Shown: positions 44,025-55,178, counted from the first letter of the stretch. The stretch is 64,000 nucleotides of DNA from Cyanobacteria bacterium REEB459 (GCA_018970085.1 JAGWXD010000003.1:1-64000), one strand, 5' to 3'. Notes: generated by a model from the letters alone, not told the origin. A program made the numbers and translations.

Positions 44025-46622
44025 TTAGGCGCAGCGTAGCACCCTGGGCCAGGGTGCCGCTGCCTGGTGTAGCTCCAGGCCCTGGGCAAAGATCTGATCA
44101 ATAGCCAACATTTCCCCCGTTGTGGTCATAAATTGGTGATCAGGGGTAGCCCGAATGGTAGTACCGTCATCTAGGCCATACTCAAACACCTCCTGCTCGC
44201 CCCGGTGGTGCCATTGGGCAATGGGTTGACTGTAGACGTAGCCCCGATCATTGACACTGAAAACCCGACAGGGAATGCGTTTAAGGACGATCTCGCCAAT
44301 CGACAAGGGACCATATTCCAGGGTTAACACCTGGGTGTCAGCACTGAGGCAGTACTCGGCAAACTTCACCATCTGGTCCCAGAGTTCCGTCGCCACGGCT
44401 TTTTCCACCCCCCGGGCCACGGCCCCGGTGACAAAGTTCTCCTGGTGCTTGAGCATTTCCGACATTTTCTTCTTACCCATGGCCCGCCGCAGTAGGTCCG
44501 CCTGACCCAGGGAGTAGCCCCCCATGTCCTGGGCAATTTTCATGATCTGCTCCTGGTAGACCATAATGCCGTAGGTTTCACTGAGGATGGGCTTGAGGAT
44601 TTCGTGGGCAAAGTCAATGTTTTCCCGCCCGTGTTTACGGTTAATAAATTTGGGAATGAGTCCGGCATCCAGGGGGCCGGGGCGATAGAGGGCCAGTACG
44701 GAGGAAATATCCTCGAGGCCGTCGGGCTTGAGGTCCCGCACAATCTGCCGCATGCCGGAGGATTCCAACTGGAAGACTCCCCCCAGGTCTCCCCGTTCCA
44801 GGAGTTTGTAGGTGGCCGGATCATCCATGGGCAAGTCGTCGGGGTCCAGGGTTTCACCGTGGTTTACCTCAATTAGCTCCAGGGTTTTCTGGATCATGGT
44901 GAGGTTCCGTAGCCCCAGAAAGTCCATCTTTAACAGGCCAATCGCCTCCACATCCTCCATGTAGTACTGGGTGATCACCTGGCCGTCGTTGTTGCGTTGC
45001 AGGGGAACAATTTCATCCAGGGGATCTTTAGATATCACCACTCCAGCGGCGTGCATACCAAAGGTTTTATTGGTGCCCTCAATCCGCATAGCCATGTCTA
45101 CCCAACGCCGGGTTTGGGGATCGCTGTCGTATTTTTCCTTGAACTCCGGGGCTGGGGTTTCGTCGGAGATCATCACCTTGAGCTTGGTAGGTTTACCCCG
45201 AGCCACCGGAATCAGCTTGGCCATCCGGTCGGACTCGGCGTAGGGAATATCTAACACCCGGGCCACATCCTTGAGCACCGCCTTGGAGGTCATGCGGTTG
45301 AAGGTGATGATCTGGGCCACCCGGTCTTCGCCGTAGCGCCGGGTGACGTACTTGATCACCTCATCCCGCCGTTCAATGCAGAAGTCGGTGTCAATATCGG
45401 GCATGGACTTGCGTTCGGGGTTGAGGAAGCGCTCGAATAGCAGGCCGTGGTGCACCGGGTCAATATTGGTGATACCCATGGCGTAGGCCACCAAAGACCC
45501 CGCCGCCGACCCCCGGCCCGGCCCCACCGGAATGTTATTTTCCCGGGCGAAGCGGATGTAGTCCCACACCACCAGAAAGTAGGTGGGGAACCCCATCTGG
45601 ATCATCATTTCGATTTCGTAGTCCAGGCGATCGCGGTAGTCCTGGGCAATCTCCCCGTAGCTGGCCACCTTCATCCGTTGCACCAGCCCCTCCCGAGCCA
45701 CCGCCGCCATGTAGGCCCCGGCATCGGTAAACCCCTCCGGTAGGGGAAAGTCGGGGATACGGGGCTGGCCCAAAATGCCGGTGTATTCCTCCACCTTGTC
45801 CGCCACCGCCAGGGTATTGGCGATCGCCTCCTCGATTACCGCCGGTTCTAAGTGGTCGCGGAATAGCCGCCGCATCTCATCGGCGGACTTCAGGTACTCA
45901 GTGCCACTGTAGCGCAGGCGCTTGTCCTCCGTCAGTAGCTTGCCGGTCTGGATGCAAAGCAGGGCGTCGTGGGCCTCCACATCGTTACAGGAAATGTAGT
46001 GGGAGTCATTGGTGCAAATAATGGGAATAGCCAGCTCTCGGGCGATCTCCAGGATTTCCACATTCACCAGGCGGTCCTCCGGGGAGCCGTGGTCCTGAAG
46101 CTCCAGGTAGTAATCGTCGCCAAATATATCTTTATACCACTGGGCCACTCGCCGGGCCACATCGGGCCGCTTTTGCAAAATCGCCTGGGGCACCTCGCCC
46201 CCCAGACAGGCGCTGGTCACGATCAGCCCCTGGTGGTACTGCTCCAGTAAGTCCTTGTTGATGCAGGGCCGGGAGAAAATTCCCTTACCCTGCACCCCCT
46301 GCAGGTGGGAGAGGGTGGTGAGTTTTACCAGGTTCTTGTAGCCCTGGGTATTTTTCGCCAGCACCACCTGGTGGTAGCGGGGGCGGCGCTGCTGCTGGGT
46401 GATGTCACCATTGATGATGTACATCTCGTTACCGATGATGGGCTTAATCCCGGCGGCGCTGCACACCTTGATCAGCTCGATCGCCCCGTACATTACCCCA
46501 TGGTCAGTGAGGGCCAGGGCCGGCATCCCCAACTCCTTAGCCCGGGCCACTAGCTGGGGCAATTGGCTGGCACCGTCCAGCAGACTATAGTTGCTATGGA
46601 TATGAAGGCCAACAAAGGACAT
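44025..46622 (-). CDS. dnaE: DNA polymerase III alpha subunit, N-terminal half with split intein
   Basis: 865 residues: 757 of polymerase extein plus 108 of intein. The PHP domain ([32 protein letters not shown]) is at the start; the polymerase core has [14 protein letters not shown] and the catalytic aspartates PDIDTDF; the extein ends KFAEY, the known split point. The chain continues with an intein N-half. A partner gene encoding intein C-half plus the rest of DnaE should lie elsewhere; the two products join by protein trans-splicing. This is the replicative polymerase. No C-half is in the window. Confidence 0.97.
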   Translation of the reverse strand: MSFVGLHIHSNYSLLDGASQLPQLVARAKELGMPALALTDHGVMYGAIELIKVCSAAGIKPIIGNEMYIINGDITQQQRRPRYHQVVLAKNTQGYKNLVKLTTLSHLQGVQGKGIFSRPCINKDLLEQYHQGLIVTSACLGGEVPQAILQKRPDVARRVAQWYKDIFGDDYYLELQDHGSPEDRLVNVEILEIARELAIPIICTNDSHYISCNDVEAHDALLCIQTGKLLTEDKRLRYSGTEYLKSADEMRRLFRDHLEPAVIEEAIANTLAVADKVEEYTGILGQPRIPDFPLPEGFTDAGAYMAAVAREGLVQRMKVASYGEIAQDYRDRLDYEIEMMIQMGFPTYFLVVWDYIRFARENNIPVGPGRGSAAGSLVAYAMGITNIDPVHHGLLFERFLNPERKSMPDIDTDFCIERRDEVIKYVTRRYGEDRVAQIITFNRMTSKAVLKDVARVLDIPYAESDRMAKLIPVARGKPTKLKVMISDETPAPEFKEKYDSDPQTRRWVDMAMRIEGTNKTFGMHAAGVVISKDPLDEIVPLQRNNDGQVITQYYMEDVEAIGLLKMDFLGLRNLTMIQKTLELIEVNHGETLDPDDLPMDDPATYKLLERGDLGGVFQLESSGMRQIVRDLKPDGLEDISSVLALYRPGPLDAGLIPKFINRKHGRENIDFAHEILKPILSETYGIMVYQEQIMKIAQDMGGYSLGQADLLRRAMGKKKMSEMLKHQENFVTGAVARGVEKAVATELWDQMVKFAEYCLSADTQVLTLEYGPLSIGEIVLKRIPCRVFSVNDRGYVYSQPIAQWHHRGEQEVFEYGLDDGTTIRATPDHQFMTTTGEMLAIDQIFAQGLELHQAAAPWPRVLRCA
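44028..44351 (-). other. Split-intein N-half coding segment (DnaE-N intein)
   Basis: 108 codons after KFAEY, starting with the nucleophilic cysteine ([20 protein letters not shown]), carrying the block B motif RATPDHQF with the TxxH-type histidine and ending with a short tail ([17 protein letters not shown]) before TAA. The layout matches the naturally split DnaE inteins of cyanobacteria. The tail and several positions differ from the well-studied Ssp and Npu inteins as I remember them. Confidence 0.95.
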
Positions 46623-47161
46623 AGGGCAACCGCTATTGAGTACAAGATTACTGGATTCAACCCCTCAACACCAGAGTCATCTGGCTAGTTTTTGCTAATT
46701 CGGGCCAGGTCAGGAATGAATCTACATCTAGTAGATTTTAGAGAAATATTCTACTGGTGGACTCTACATTTAGAAAAAGAATTTAGAAAAAGAATTTAGG
46801 TAAATAAGTCAGGGGACTAGTCTTAAGCGTTGCCTTGAACGTAATTTTTTCCCCGATCTGACCTGGGCTCTGGTTCTGGGTCACTGGCGCAACTGGCCCA
46901 GGGCCCGGCAGTTAAGGTCAGAATGTAGCCGCCCTGGAGTGGGGGCAAAGGGTGCCTGCAAAACCGCTAGATCAGACGCAAAATAGCTAATGGCTCACCT
47001 AAAACTGGGGCTGGGTATCATCCACTACAGAAAGTGTCCTGAGCTCTCCCTCCATGTCTTTTTCCCCTCGATAGAACAGGACTATGGGTTGGCCGATGCC
47101 TGAAGCTGAGGCCCTGCCCTAATCCAATCTAGCTACACCATCCTGTATTAGGAGGAACATC
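46623..47161. other. 539-base divergent region, dnaE and outer-membrane protein gene
   Basis: Holds promoters for dnaE-N (minus) and the next plus-strand gene. Contains the 13-base tandem repeat at 46769-46799. AGGAGG at 47150-47155 is the ribosome binding site of the next gene. A 27-codon frame near 46717 is probably spurious. Confidence 0.5.
46769..46799. repeat. 13-base tandem repeat, 2.4 copies
   Basis: TTTAGAAAAAGAA occurs twice in a row (46769-46781 and 46782-46794) followed by TTTAG. Confidence 0.8.
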
Positions 47162-47650
47162 ATGAAAACTCGTTTTATCGCCGCGATCGCCCTGGGTTTA
47201 ACCACCGCCAGCCTGATCAGCCTGCCGCTAGCGGCCCGAGCCAATGACAACACCACTGACTACAACTACTTGGGCCTGGGGGTTGGTCTGGGTAAGTTAG
47301 GCAGCAATGATCTGGGGCTGTCCCTGAATAGCAAAATCACCGTGGCTAACCACCTTTCTCTTCGCCCTGGGGTCATCACTGCCTTTAACTCCAGCAACAC
47401 AGGGCAAACCCTGGTGCTGGCACCCCTCACCTACGATATGGGCGGAGCTTCCAGTGACGGTCGCCTGGTCCCCTTTGTGGGTGCCGGACTATCGGTATCA
47501 ACGAAAGGCTCTGGGTCTGTAGGCCCGCTTATAACTGCTGGGGCAGACTACCGCCTGACCGATAAGGTGGTAGCCAATGGAACCGTGCACTGGTCCCTAC
47601 TTGGCGATAGTCAAGTCAATGGTTCCCTGGGTTTAGGCTACATCTTCTAG
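47162..47650 (+). CDS. Exported outer-membrane beta-barrel-like protein
   Basis: 162 residues. A signal peptide (MKTRFIAAIALGLTTASLIS, cleavage around ARA-ND at about 27) is followed by alternating polar/hydrophobic strands rich in glycine (YLGLGVGLGK, KITVANHLSLRPGVITAF, LVLAPLTYDMG, LVPFVGAGLSVSTKG, VNGSLGLGYIF) ending in an aromatic residue (F), as is usual for outer-membrane barrels. It is small for a porin (about 8 strands). A strong AGGAGG lies 6 bases before ATG. Function unknown. Confidence 0.82.
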   Translation: MKTRFIAAIALGLTTASLISLPLAARANDNTTDYNYLGLGVGLGKLGSNDLGLSLNSKITVANHLSLRPGVITAFNSSNTGQTLVLAPLTYDMGGASSDGRLVPFVGAGLSVSTKGSGSVGPLITAGADYRLTDKVVANGTVHWSLLGDSQVNGSLGLGYIF

Positions 47651-47791
47651 GGCGGAGTCAGACTGCCAGAGGGGCCGCCCAGGTCTGCCACGGCCAGGTT
47701 GGCGGCGCCCCCTGCCCCAGGTACTCCCTGAGCAGGGTCAAGCCCGTCCCTGGCCCCATATCCGTTAGCTTGATTCGCATCACAGTAGCTA

Positions 47792-49144
47792 CTAGCTAAC
47801 GGGAATAAGCGGTTCGCCGGTGAGGCTAAAGGGCCGGACCTGGGTAATTTTGACCGCCACTATTTGCCCCTTGAGAACAGCTAGATCCCCGGGCAGAAAG
47901 GTCAGCCGGTTGGAACGGGTACGCCCCATCACCTGAGCCGGATGCTTGGGATTAATAGCTTCCACCAGCACCTCTTCAATACGCCCCTGGTAACGTTGAG
48001 AGCGCTCTGCGGCCTTAACGGCTACCAAATGGTTAAGTCGCTGCAAGCGATCGGCTTTGATCGGCTCGTCTATCTGATTATCCCATCGGGCAGCAGGTGT
48101 ACCGGGACGGGGAGAGTAGGCCGCCGTATTGAGGTGATCAAAGGCGATATCGTTAACCAGATCAAGGGTATGTTGAAACTGCTCCTCAGTTTCCCCTGGA
48201 AAACCCACGATCGCATCGGCACTGATGGCCGCATCCGGGATATAAGACCGAATAGTGTGGATGATCCGACGATATTTTTCCTGAGTATAGCCCCGAGCCA
48301 TGGCCTTCAGGACCTGGTTATCTCCCGACTGAAACGGAATATGGAAGTGCTCACACACCTTTGGCAACTCAGCACAGGCTCGAATCAAGCGTTCTGTAAA
48401 GTAGCGCGGGTGGCTGGTGGCAAAGCGAAACCGCTCAATACCTGAGACATCATGAAGGTAATAGAGCAAATCAGTAAAATTATGTTGATGGCGTCCAGCC
48501 ACCGTACTACCGGGTAGGTCGCGACCGTAAGCATCAATATTTTGCCCCAGCAGAGTCACTTCCTTAAACCCCTGTCGGCCCAATTCCTCGATCTCAGTCC
48601 GAATCGCCTGGGGCATGCGAGATTGTTCTACCCCCCGCACCCCAGGCACAACACAATAGGTGCAGCGTTCGTTACATCCATAAATCACATTTACCCAGGC
48701 AGTTACCTGACTATCCCGGCGGGGTTTGGTGATGTCTTCCATGATATCGACAGCATCGGTGGCCACCACCTGATTACCCGCCAATACCTGATCCAGCAGG
48801 TCTTGCAAGCGGTTAGCATGCTGGGGACCCATCACCAGGTCTAACTCCGGCACCCGACGCAGCAGAGCTTCACCCTCCTGCTGGGCTACGCAGCCAGCTA
48901 CAACCAGGGTCAAATCCGGCCTTTGCTGCTTACGTCTGGCCTGCCGCCCCAGATAGGAGTAAACTTTTTGCTCCGCATTGTCCCGAATAGTGCAAGTATT
49001 ATAAAGCACTAGATCCGCCTGGTAGGGATCGTCAGTCCAAACCAACCCCATATGATCAAGAACACCCGCCATGCGCTCCGAGTCGGCCTTATTCATCTGA
49101 CAGCCGAAGGTGGTGATGTGATACCGACGGGGGGAAGGGGTCAT
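47792..49144 (-). CDS. miaB: tRNA-2-methylthio-N6-dimethylallyladenosine synthase
   Basis: 450 residues. MTTase N-domain with [34 protein letters not shown] and [10 protein letters not shown] (three cysteines of the auxiliary cluster); radical SAM domain with [16 protein letters not shown]-terminal TRAM domain (about 380-445). It adds the methylthio group to i6A37 of tRNAs reading UNN codons. It follows infA by 29 bases on the same strand, where cyanobacteria normally carry rpmJ. Confidence 0.96.
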   Translation of the reverse strand: MTPSPRRYHITTFGCQMNKADSERMAGVLDHMGLVWTDDPYQADLVLYNTCTIRDNAEQKVYSYLGRQARRKQQRPDLTLVVAGCVAQQEGEALLRRVPELDLVMGPQHANRLQDLLDQVLAGNQVVATDAVDIMEDITKPRRDSQVTAWVNVIYGCNERCTYCVVPGVRGVEQSRMPQAIRTEIEELGRQGFKEVTLLGQNIDAYGRDLPGSTVAGRHQHNFTDLLYYLHDVSGIERFRFATSHPRYFTERLIRACAELPKVCEHFHIPFQSGDNQVLKAMARGYTQEKYRRIIHTIRSYIPDAAISADAIVGFPGETEEQFQHTLDLVNDIAFDHLNTAAYSPRPGTPAARWDNQIDEPIKADRLQRLNHLVAVKAAERSQRYQGRIEEVLVEAINPKHPAQVMGRTRSNRLTFLPGDLAVLKGQIVAVKITQVRPFSLTGEPLIPVS

Positions 49145-49173
49145 GGGTCAGTTACACGTATGGTGAGGGGCGC

Positions 49174-49398
49174 TTATTTTTTCCTCAGGCGGTAGGTAAT
49201 CCGTCCCTTGGTCAAATCGTAGGGAGTGAGTTCTACCTTGACCCGATCGCCAGGCAGAATTTTAATGTAATTACGGCGAATCTTGCCAGAAATATGGGCC
49301 AGGACATTAAAGCCATTATCTAAATCAACGCGGAACATAGCGTTAGGCAGGGATTCGGTGACCGTGCCTTCCATTTCAATCAGGTCCTGTTTCGACAA
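49174..49398 (-). CDS. infA: Translation initiation factor IF-1
   Basis: 74 residues, an S1-type OB fold: [72 protein letters not shown]. The start is TTG, supported by GGGAGG 7 bases upstream. It blocks the ribosomal A site during initiation. It is the last recognisable translation gene of the spc-type cluster here. miaB follows after 29 bases. Confidence 0.97.
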
Positions 49399-49427
49399 AC
49401 TAAAGCCTCCCTACAATCCATCGCTGT

Positions 49428-49982
49428 TTAACCAATAATCACCCGTTGTAGACTGCCATGGACCGCTTCCATAGTTTGATTGCCGTCTACAGAAACAAGT
49501 TGCTGACGAGCCCTATAGAACTCAATCAAGGGCTCGGTTTGCTGACGGTATACCTGCAGTCGATTTCGAATCACCTTCTCCTCGTCATCCTGACGCCCTC
49601 GGTTGAGAAGGCGAGCTACAATGATTTCGTCTTCTACATCCAGATTAATCACAAAATCCGCTGGTTGGGAAATCTGATCCAGAAGATGGGTAAGAAACTC
49701 GGCCTGGGGAAGATTGCGGGGAAACCCATCCAAAATCCATCCGGTTTCAGTATCAGCCTGGTTTAGGCGCTCTTGGATCAAATCCAGAATGAGCTGATCA
49801 GGAACTAATTCACCGGCGTTCATATAGCCTTCTGCTTGGTTACCCAAATCGCTGCCGGCTACCACCGCCGATCGCAGAATATCTCCAGTAGAAATATGGG
49901 GTACGCCGCAATCATCAGACAGCATTTTGGCCTGAGTGCCCTTACCTGCCCCCGGAGGCCCTAAAAAAATCAAGCGAGTCAC
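49428..49982 (-). CDS. adk: Adenylate kinase
   Basis: 184 residues, the short form without the zinc lid insertion (lid is about RGRQDDEEKVIRNRLQVY). P-loop GPPGAGKGT at the start, GWILDGFPRN further on. It interconverts ATP + AMP and 2 ADP. The start codon is GTG, whose G is the last base of the secY stop (TAGTG), indicating translational coupling. secY-adk order is standard. Confidence 0.97.
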   Translation of the reverse strand: MTRLIFLGPPGAGKGTQAKMLSDDCGVPHISTGDILRSAVVAGSDLGNQAEGYMNAGELVPDQLILDLIQERLNQADTETGWILDGFPRNLPQAEFLTHLLDQISQPADFVINLDVEDEIIVARLLNRGRQDDEEKVIRNRLQVYRQQTEPLIEFYRARQQLVSVDGNQTMEAVHGSLQRVIIG

Positions 49983-51289
49983 TATTGCTTCACCATCCCT
50001 TCGTAGCGCTGGGAGATCACATAGGTTTGTACCTGTTTAGCGGTCTCAATGGCCACCCCGACCAGAATCAAAAGGGAAGTAGCGCCAAGGCCACGGAAGG
50101 TTGGCACCCGGGTGAGGTTTTCTACAGCGCTAGGAACAACCGCTACCAGACCAAGAAAAATCGCTCCAAGAAAGGTCAACCGTCCCAGAATACGACTAAT
50201 ATAATCAGTCGTTGCCTTGCCCGGTCGCACACCAGGAATACTGGCTCCCATTTTCTTCAAGTTGCGAGATAGATCTTCAGGGTTAAGCACCAAAGAGGAA
50301 TAAAAATAGCTGAAGAATAAAATCAGCAACAGCTCGGTACCGATATATATCAAGGACGTAGGGCTAAGGTATTTGCCTACGGCTTGGTTGAAAGTGGGAT
50401 TAGAAATATAGGACGTCAAAGACAGGGGGAGGACCAGCACAGCTGAGGCAAAAATGATGGGCATGACTCCACCCTGGTTGAGGCGCAGAGGTAAATAATT
50501 ACTCTGCTCAAGATAGAGCTTGCGACCCACCTGACGACGGGCAGAAATAATCGGAATCCGCCGAGTTCCTTCCTGAACAAAGACAATGCCGACAATCATC
50601 ACTAGAAAGACCAGCATTAAAATGACAATACCGCCCACAATGCCGCGATCTCCACTCTGGGCCAATTCCACAGTCTGCCCCAGAGAACGAGGCAGGGAGG
50701 ACACGATATTAAGAAAAATCAGTAAAGAAGCCCCGTTACCAATGCCTCGTTCCGTAATCAACTCGCTCACCCACATCACAAACATCGAGCCAGCGGTGAG
50801 GGCAACAGTGACCTGAACCACAAAAGCCGGCCCAGGGCTGTCAGCAAAACGGGCCAGAATAAAGGAGGATAACAGGGTGCCCTGAAGAATTGCCCACCCC
50901 AGAGCGACGTAGCGAGTAATCTGGGATATTTTGCGCCGTCCAGCCTCCCCCTCGTTCTTCTGCAAATCTTCCAGGGAGGGAATAGCCGCCGTCAACAACT
51001 GCATGATGATAGAGGCATTGATGAAGGGTAAAATGCCCAGGGCAAAGATCCCTACAGCCGACAACCCCCCACCCGCAAAAATATCTAAAAACCCTAAAAC
51101 GCCGCCCCCGGTCTTGAGGGACTCAGAGAAGGCGGCTCGGTTAATACCTGGTATAGGAATAAAAATTCCTAGCCTTACTAATATTAACAATCCCAGGGTG
51201 ACCAGTAGCCGACTTCTCAAGCCAGCTGCCTGAGCCATCTGCATAAAAGTTTCCTGAGCGCTGGGAGTCTTGCCCCGATTTACAACCAT
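49982..51289 (-). CDS. secY: Preprotein translocase subunit SecY
   Basis: 435 residues from the ATG at 51289 (MVVNRGKTPSAQETF), which matches known cyanobacterial starts; the ATG at 51340 would add 17 residues. Ten membrane segments; PIPGINRAAF, GILPFINASIIMQLL and IPGVRPGKATTDYISR are characteristic. It is the pore of the Sec translocon in plasma and thylakoid membranes. Gap of 86 bases after rplO. Confidence 0.97.
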   Translation of the reverse strand: MVVNRGKTPSAQETFMQMAQAAGLRSRLLVTLGLLILVRLGIFIPIPGINRAAFSESLKTGGGVLGFLDIFAGGGLSAVGIFALGILPFINASIIMQLLTAAIPSLEDLQKNEGEAGRRKISQITRYVALGWAILQGTLLSSFILARFADSPGPAFVVQVTVALTAGSMFVMWVSELITERGIGNGASLLIFLNIVSSLPRSLGQTVELAQSGDRGIVGGIVILMLVFLVMIVGIVFVQEGTRRIPIISARRQVGRKLYLEQSNYLPLRLNQGGVMPIIFASAVLVLPLSLTSYISNPTFNQAVGKYLSPTSLIYIGTELLLILFFSYFYSSLVLNPEDLSRNLKKMGASIPGVRPGKATTDYISRILGRLTFLGAIFLGLVAVVPSAVENLTRVPTFRGLGATSLLILVGVAIETAKQVQTYVISQRYEGMVKQ

Positions 51290-51375
51290 AGGGATTATTT
51301 CCTCGAACCTTAGTTTCGCCAACAATTTGGCGCTGGGCATTTAACTACAGTCTAAAGGAGGACCGTAGCATCTGG

Positions 51376-51822
51376 CTAATCGGTCACCTGACAAGTTCCG
51401 CCCGCCGCTTCAATTTTAGTCCTAGCCGATTGGGTAAAAGCGGCAGCGGTCACCGTCAGAGCTACCGTGATGTCCCCACTGCCCAGAACCTTAAGGGGAC
51501 CCTTGCTAGCAGTAAGGATTCCCCTTTCTAGCAAAAATTCCAGAGAAACCTCCGTGGCAGCTGGCAAGGCCGCCAGGTCCTTCAAATTAATGATGGTATA
51601 AACCTTTTGATTGACCAGAGGAAAATGCTTCAACTTTGGAATCCGCCGGTAAAGAGGCATTTGACCGCCCTCAAAACCTGGACGGGTGCCGCGACCAGAA
51701 CGGGATTTCTGCCCGCGCATGCCAAAGCCACAACTGGCCCCCTGCCCAGCGGCAATACCCCGGCCGACTCGACGGCGACGGTGCTTAGAACCGGATTGGG
51801 GTTGTAGATCGTTCAGTCTCAT
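51376..51822 (-). CDS. rplO: Ribosomal protein L15 (uL15)
   Basis: 148 residues. N-terminal [37 protein letters not shown]-type extension is basic and glycine-rich; the globular part has [13 protein letters not shown] and [14 protein letters not shown]. Binds 23S rRNA late in 50S assembly. Between rpsE (24 bases) and secY, with no rpmD in between, as is normal in cyanobacteria. Confidence 0.97.
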   Translation of the reverse strand: MRLNDLQPQSGSKHRRRRVGRGIAAGQGASCGFGMRGQKSRSGRGTRPGFEGGQMPLYRRIPKLKHFPLVNQKVYTIINLKDLAALPAATEVSLEFLLERGILTASKGPLKVLGSGDITVALTVTAAAFTQSARTKIEAAGGTCQVTD

Positions 51823-51846
51823 GACCTAAAGAAAGTAAAGGAATAA

Positions 51847-52368
51847 TTAACTGTAAAGCTTCTCGATGGAAATGTCGCGCTCCTCAGCAACCTCTGCCAG
51901 GGTGCGCAGGGCCGATAGGGCAGAAGCCGCTGCCCGGGCGTTATTGAGGGGATTGTTAGAGCCCTGTTGTTTGGCTAGCACATTACGAACCCCCGCTAAT
52001 TCTAAAACCGTTCTCACCGCCCCCCCGGCAATTACCCCGGTACCTGGGGCAGCCGGACGCATGAAGACTTTAGACCCTCCCCCCAGCCCCGTAGAGGGAT
52101 GGGGAATAGAGGCTGAGCGGGTGAGGGGCACATCTACCAAGTGCTTTTTGCCATCGGCCACCCCTTTTTTGACCGCCCCAATCACATCACTGGCCTTGCC
52201 AACACCAACGCCAACCTGACCCTTCTCGTTACCAATCACAACAATGGCGCGGAAGCTTAGTTTCTTGCCGCCCTTCACCACTTTGGTGACCCGGCGAATT
52301 TGAACGACACGCTCCTGCCAGTCAGTTTTCTTTTCCTTTGTGCGGGCTTCTTTACGACGGTTTGCCAT
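51847..52368 (-). CDS. rpsE: Ribosomal protein S5 (uS5)
   Basis: 173 residues. [23 protein letters not shown] is the double-stranded-RNA-binding-like start of S5; [20 protein letters not shown] and [29 protein letters not shown] follow. 30S protein near the mRNA entry channel, important for decoding accuracy. Gap of 78 bases after rplR. Confidence 0.97.
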   Translation of the reverse strand: MANRRKEARTKEKKTDWQERVVQIRRVTKVVKGGKKLSFRAIVVIGNEKGQVGVGVGKASDVIGAVKKGVADGKKHLVDVPLTRSASIPHPSTGLGGGSKVFMRPAAPGTGVIAGGAVRTVLELAGVRNVLAKQQGSNNPLNNARAAASALSALRTLAEVAEERDISIEKLYS

Positions 52369-52446
52369 GGTTTTCTCAGGGGATCTACATCAAGGTTAAT
52401 CAGGTGCTATCTAAATCTCAGCAATAGCTAGCCAGCAGGGTTGGCT

Positions 52447-52809
52447 CTAAAGCTCCAAGCCAGCTTCTCGGGCCGCCTCCGCCAGGGCCGCAACTCGACC
52501 ATGGTATAGTTTGCCACCCCGATCGAAGACCACCTTGGTGATACCCGCATCCAGGGCCCGCTGGGCGATTAATTTGCCGACTGCGAGGGCCGCTGTCTGG
52601 GTGGCGGTGGACTCTGAGGGGATATCGGCATCACTCTCAAGGCTAGAAGCCGCAACCAGGGTATGGTGCGCCGTATCATCGATAACCTGAGCGTAGATAT
52701 GCTGATTAGAACGGAAGACGGCTAAACGAGGCCGTTCTGGGGTGCCAAACACACGCCTACGGATACGGGTATGGCGACGACGAGTGAGTTCCTTACGACT
52801 TGCTTTCAT
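52447..52809 (-). CDS. rplR: Ribosomal protein L18 (uL18)
   Basis: 120 residues. [29 protein letters not shown] is the L18 core, ending [19 protein letters not shown]. Binds 5S rRNA with L5 and L25. Only 3 bases after rplF. Confidence 0.97.
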   Translation of the reverse strand: MKASRKELTRRRHTRIRRRVFGTPERPRLAVFRSNQHIYAQVIDDTAHHTLVAASSLESDADIPSESTATQTAALAVGKLIAQRALDAGITKVVFDRGGKLYHGRVAALAEAAREAGLEL

Positions 52810-52812
52810 GGC

Positions 52813-53352
52813 TTATTTCTTCCCTGACTTCCCGGCCTTACGTCTGACCTGCTCACCGGCATAGCGTACCCCTTTGCCCTTGTAGGGCTCTGGCGGTCGA
52901 CTGGCGCGAATACTGGCAGCGGTATTGCCTACCAATTCCTTGTCGATGCCACTAACGATGACGTTGGTGTTATTCTCGACAGCAAATTCAATGCCGGCTG
53001 GCGGCTCAAACACCACGGGGTGGCTATACCCCAGACTCATGTTGAGGTTATGGCCCTGCACCTGAGCCCGGTAACCAATTCCCTGAATCTCCAAGCGTTT
53101 CTGGTAGCCATTGGCAACCCCTTCCACCATATTGGCGACCAGGGTCCGGCAGAGGCCGTGGCGCTCCCTGGCCAGCCGAGAATCGTCGCGGCGGTGAACC
53201 AACACCTGATCGCCCTCTTGAACCACCGATACTCCGGTGGGGAGGGTACGAACCAACTCACCCTTAGGCCCCTTCACCTGAACTTCCTGACCCATAATGG
53301 TAACCACCACCTTGGCCGGAATTGGAATTGGCCGTTTGCCAATACGTGACAT
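52813..53352 (-). CDS. rplF: Ribosomal protein L6 (uL6)
   Basis: 179 residues: [19 protein letters not shown] start, then two related L6 folds with [37 protein letters not shown] and the C-terminal [18 protein letters not shown]. Binds 23S rRNA near the factor-binding region. Gap of 58 bases after rpsH. Confidence 0.97.
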   Translation of the reverse strand: MSRIGKRPIPIPAKVVVTIMGQEVQVKGPKGELVRTLPTGVSVVQEGDQVLVHRRDDSRLARERHGLCRTLVANMVEGVANGYQKRLEIQGIGYRAQVQGHNLNMSLGYSHPVVFEPPAGIEFAVENNTNVIVSGIDKELVGNTAASIRASRPPEPYKGKGVRYAGEQVRRKAGKSGKK

Positions 53353-53410
53353 GATGCAATACTCCTAAACCCTTGTCAGTTATAGTGCTTTACCCCTAAG
53401 CCCTGTTGTC

Positions 53411-53812
53411 CTACCAGATGTAGCAGAGCACTTCGCCCCCGACCCCCTGCCGTCGAGCATCGCGATCAGTCATGATGCCGCTGGAGGTGGAAATAATGGC
53501 AATGCCAATTCCTCCCAGAACCCGGGGTAGTTCCTTCCGGTTGGAATAAACCCGTAACCCGGGCTTGCTAACACGTGTCAGATTTCTAATGATCGGTTGA
53601 CGGGTTTTACCCTTGTACTTCAAAGCAATCAGTAGCTGGGGCCGGCCGGTTTCAGCAGCCTCGGAGAAGTCGGCAATAAACCCTTCTTCTTTTAAAACCT
53701 GGGCAATACTGCGGGTCATTCGAGTAGAAGGAATACTGACAGTTTGGTGCCGCGCCAGGTTCGCATTTCGAATGCGAGTCAGCATATCCGCAATTGTGTC
53801 GTTAGCAGCCAT
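53411..53812 (-). CDS. rpsH: Ribosomal protein S8 (uS8)
   Basis: 133 residues: [19 protein letters not shown] start, [22 protein letters not shown] and the C-terminal [25 protein letters not shown]. Primary 16S rRNA binder; in E. coli it is the autogenous repressor of the spc operon through a site near rplE. rpsN is absent between rplE and rpsH, as usual in cyanobacteria. Confidence 0.97.
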   Translation of the reverse strand: MAANDTIADMLTRIRNANLARHQTVSIPSTRMTRSIAQVLKEEGFIADFSEAAETGRPQLLIALKYKGKTRQPIIRNLTRVSKPGLRVYSNRKELPRVLGGIGIAIISTSSGIMTDRDARRQGVGGEVLCYIW

Positions 53813-53839
53813 AGTCCTAGTTACGCGTATAAACCTGTA

Positions 53840-54385
53840 TTAGTTGTCTCGGAATGGCATACCCAATGCCTTGAGTAGCGCTCGCCCTTCTTCATCGGTA
53901 TTAGCGGTAGTCACGATGGTGATGTCCATACCACGAATTTGATCAATACCGTCGTAGTCGATTTCAGGGAAAATCAACTGTTCCCGCAACCCCAGGGTGT
54001 AGTTGCCCCGACCGTCAAAGCTCTTGGGGCTGATGCCCCGAAAGTCACGAATGCGAGGCAGGGCCAGGTTAATCAAACGGTTCAAAAAGGCATACATTCG
54101 ATCAGAGCGGAGGGTTACCATGATGCCAACGGGCATACCCTGACGAATTTTGAAACCAGCGATCGCCTTTTTTGCTCGAGTTACCACAGGGCGTTGACCG
54201 GTCACCAGGGCAAGCTCGCTCAGGGAGGACTCCAGGGCTTTGGCGTTTTGAGACGCTTCCCCCAGGCCGCGGTTAACTGTCACCTTGACCACCTTAGGAA
54301 CCTGATGGATATTGGTGTACTTAAACTGATCGATCAGTTTGGGGACAACGGTTTCTTTGTAGAGGGTTTTTAGTTGATCTGTCAT
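53840..54385 (-). CDS. rplE: Ribosomal protein L5 (uL5)
   Basis: 181 residues: [66 protein letters not shown] and [17 protein letters not shown]. Binds 5S rRNA and contacts the P-site tRNA. Gap of 68 bases after rplX. Confidence 0.97.
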   Translation of the reverse strand: MTDQLKTLYKETVVPKLIDQFKYTNIHQVPKVVKVTVNRGLGEASQNAKALESSLSELALVTGQRPVVTRAKKAIAGFKIRQGMPVGIMVTLRSDRMYAFLNRLINLALPRIRDFRGISPKSFDGRGNYTLGLREQLIFPEIDYDGIDQIRGMDITIVTTANTDEEGRALLKALGMPFRDN

Positions 54386-54453
54386 GATTCGTGTTAGTTT
54401 CCTGGGCTTGGTCAGGAATAGGGCATAGAACAGGGACTGGAGATGGCCTGAAA

Positions 54454-54804
54454 TTAGTCGATAATTTCACCGGTTTTCTTAAGCATGCGTACCTTGCGGC
54501 CATCTTCGGTAAAGGTATAACCGATACGGCTAGCGACTTTTTCCTTCTCGGAGTAAACCATGACGTTGGAGCTATGGATCGCCGCTTCCTGGGTAACAAT
54601 TTGACCCGACTCGCCTTCCTGCTTAGGTTTGACGTGCTTGGTCCGGATGTTCACTCCCTTGACCACCACCTGACTCTTCTTGGGGTTAACCGATAGAATT
54701 TCTCCAACTTTGCCGCGATCTCGACCAGCGATCACCTGCACGGTATCTCCCTTACGAACATGCATTTTATGGCGACTGGGTCGCTTAGCAGTAGTTGTTG
54801 CCAT
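54454..54804 (-). CDS. rplX: Ribosomal protein L24 (uL24)
   Basis: 116 residues. KOW motif within [27 protein letters not shown]-terminal [22 protein letters not shown]. One of the first proteins to bind 23S rRNA. Its ATG shares one base with the rplN stop (TAATG). The first about 14 residues ([12 protein letters not shown]) are a basic extension. Confidence 0.97.
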   Translation of the reverse strand: MATTTAKRPSRHKMHVRKGDTVQVIAGRDRGKVGEILSVNPKKSQVVVKGVNIRTKHVKPKQEGESGQIVTQEAAIHSSNVMVYSEKEKVASRIGYTFTEDGRKVRMLKKTGEIID

Positions 54805-55169
54805 TACAGTACCTCCGGTGCCAGAGAGACAATCTTGGTAAAGTTTTTATCCCGAAGCTCGCGGGCCACCGGACCAAATACCCGGGTACCACGAGGATTT
54901 CCATCATTATTGATAATCACAGCGGCATTGTCATCAAAACGAATACTCATCCCACTGGATCGCCGCAGCCCTTTTTTAGTACGGACAATGACTGCCCTCA
55001 CTACATCGGACTTTTTCACGGCCATGTTAGGGATGGCATCCTTAACCACAGCAATAATTACATCGCCCACGCCAGCATAACGACGATTGCCCCCTAAAAC
55101 TCGAATACACATGAGCTTACGGGCACCACTGTTATCGGCCACATTCAGGTAGGTTTCTTGTTGAATCAT
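54804..55169 (-). CDS. rplN: Ribosomal protein L14 (uL14)
   Basis: 121 residues: [43 protein letters not shown] and [26 protein letters not shown]. Contacts 16S rRNA at an intersubunit bridge. Nine bases after rpsQ; one-base overlap with rplX. Confidence 0.97.
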   Translation of the reverse strand: MIQQETYLNVADNSGARKLMCIRVLGGNRRYAGVGDVIIAVVKDAIPNMAVKKSDVVRAVIVRTKKGLRRSSGMSIRFDDNAAVIINNDGNPRGTRVFGPVARELRDKNFTKIVSLAPEVL

Positions 55170-55178
55170 AATTCCCTA

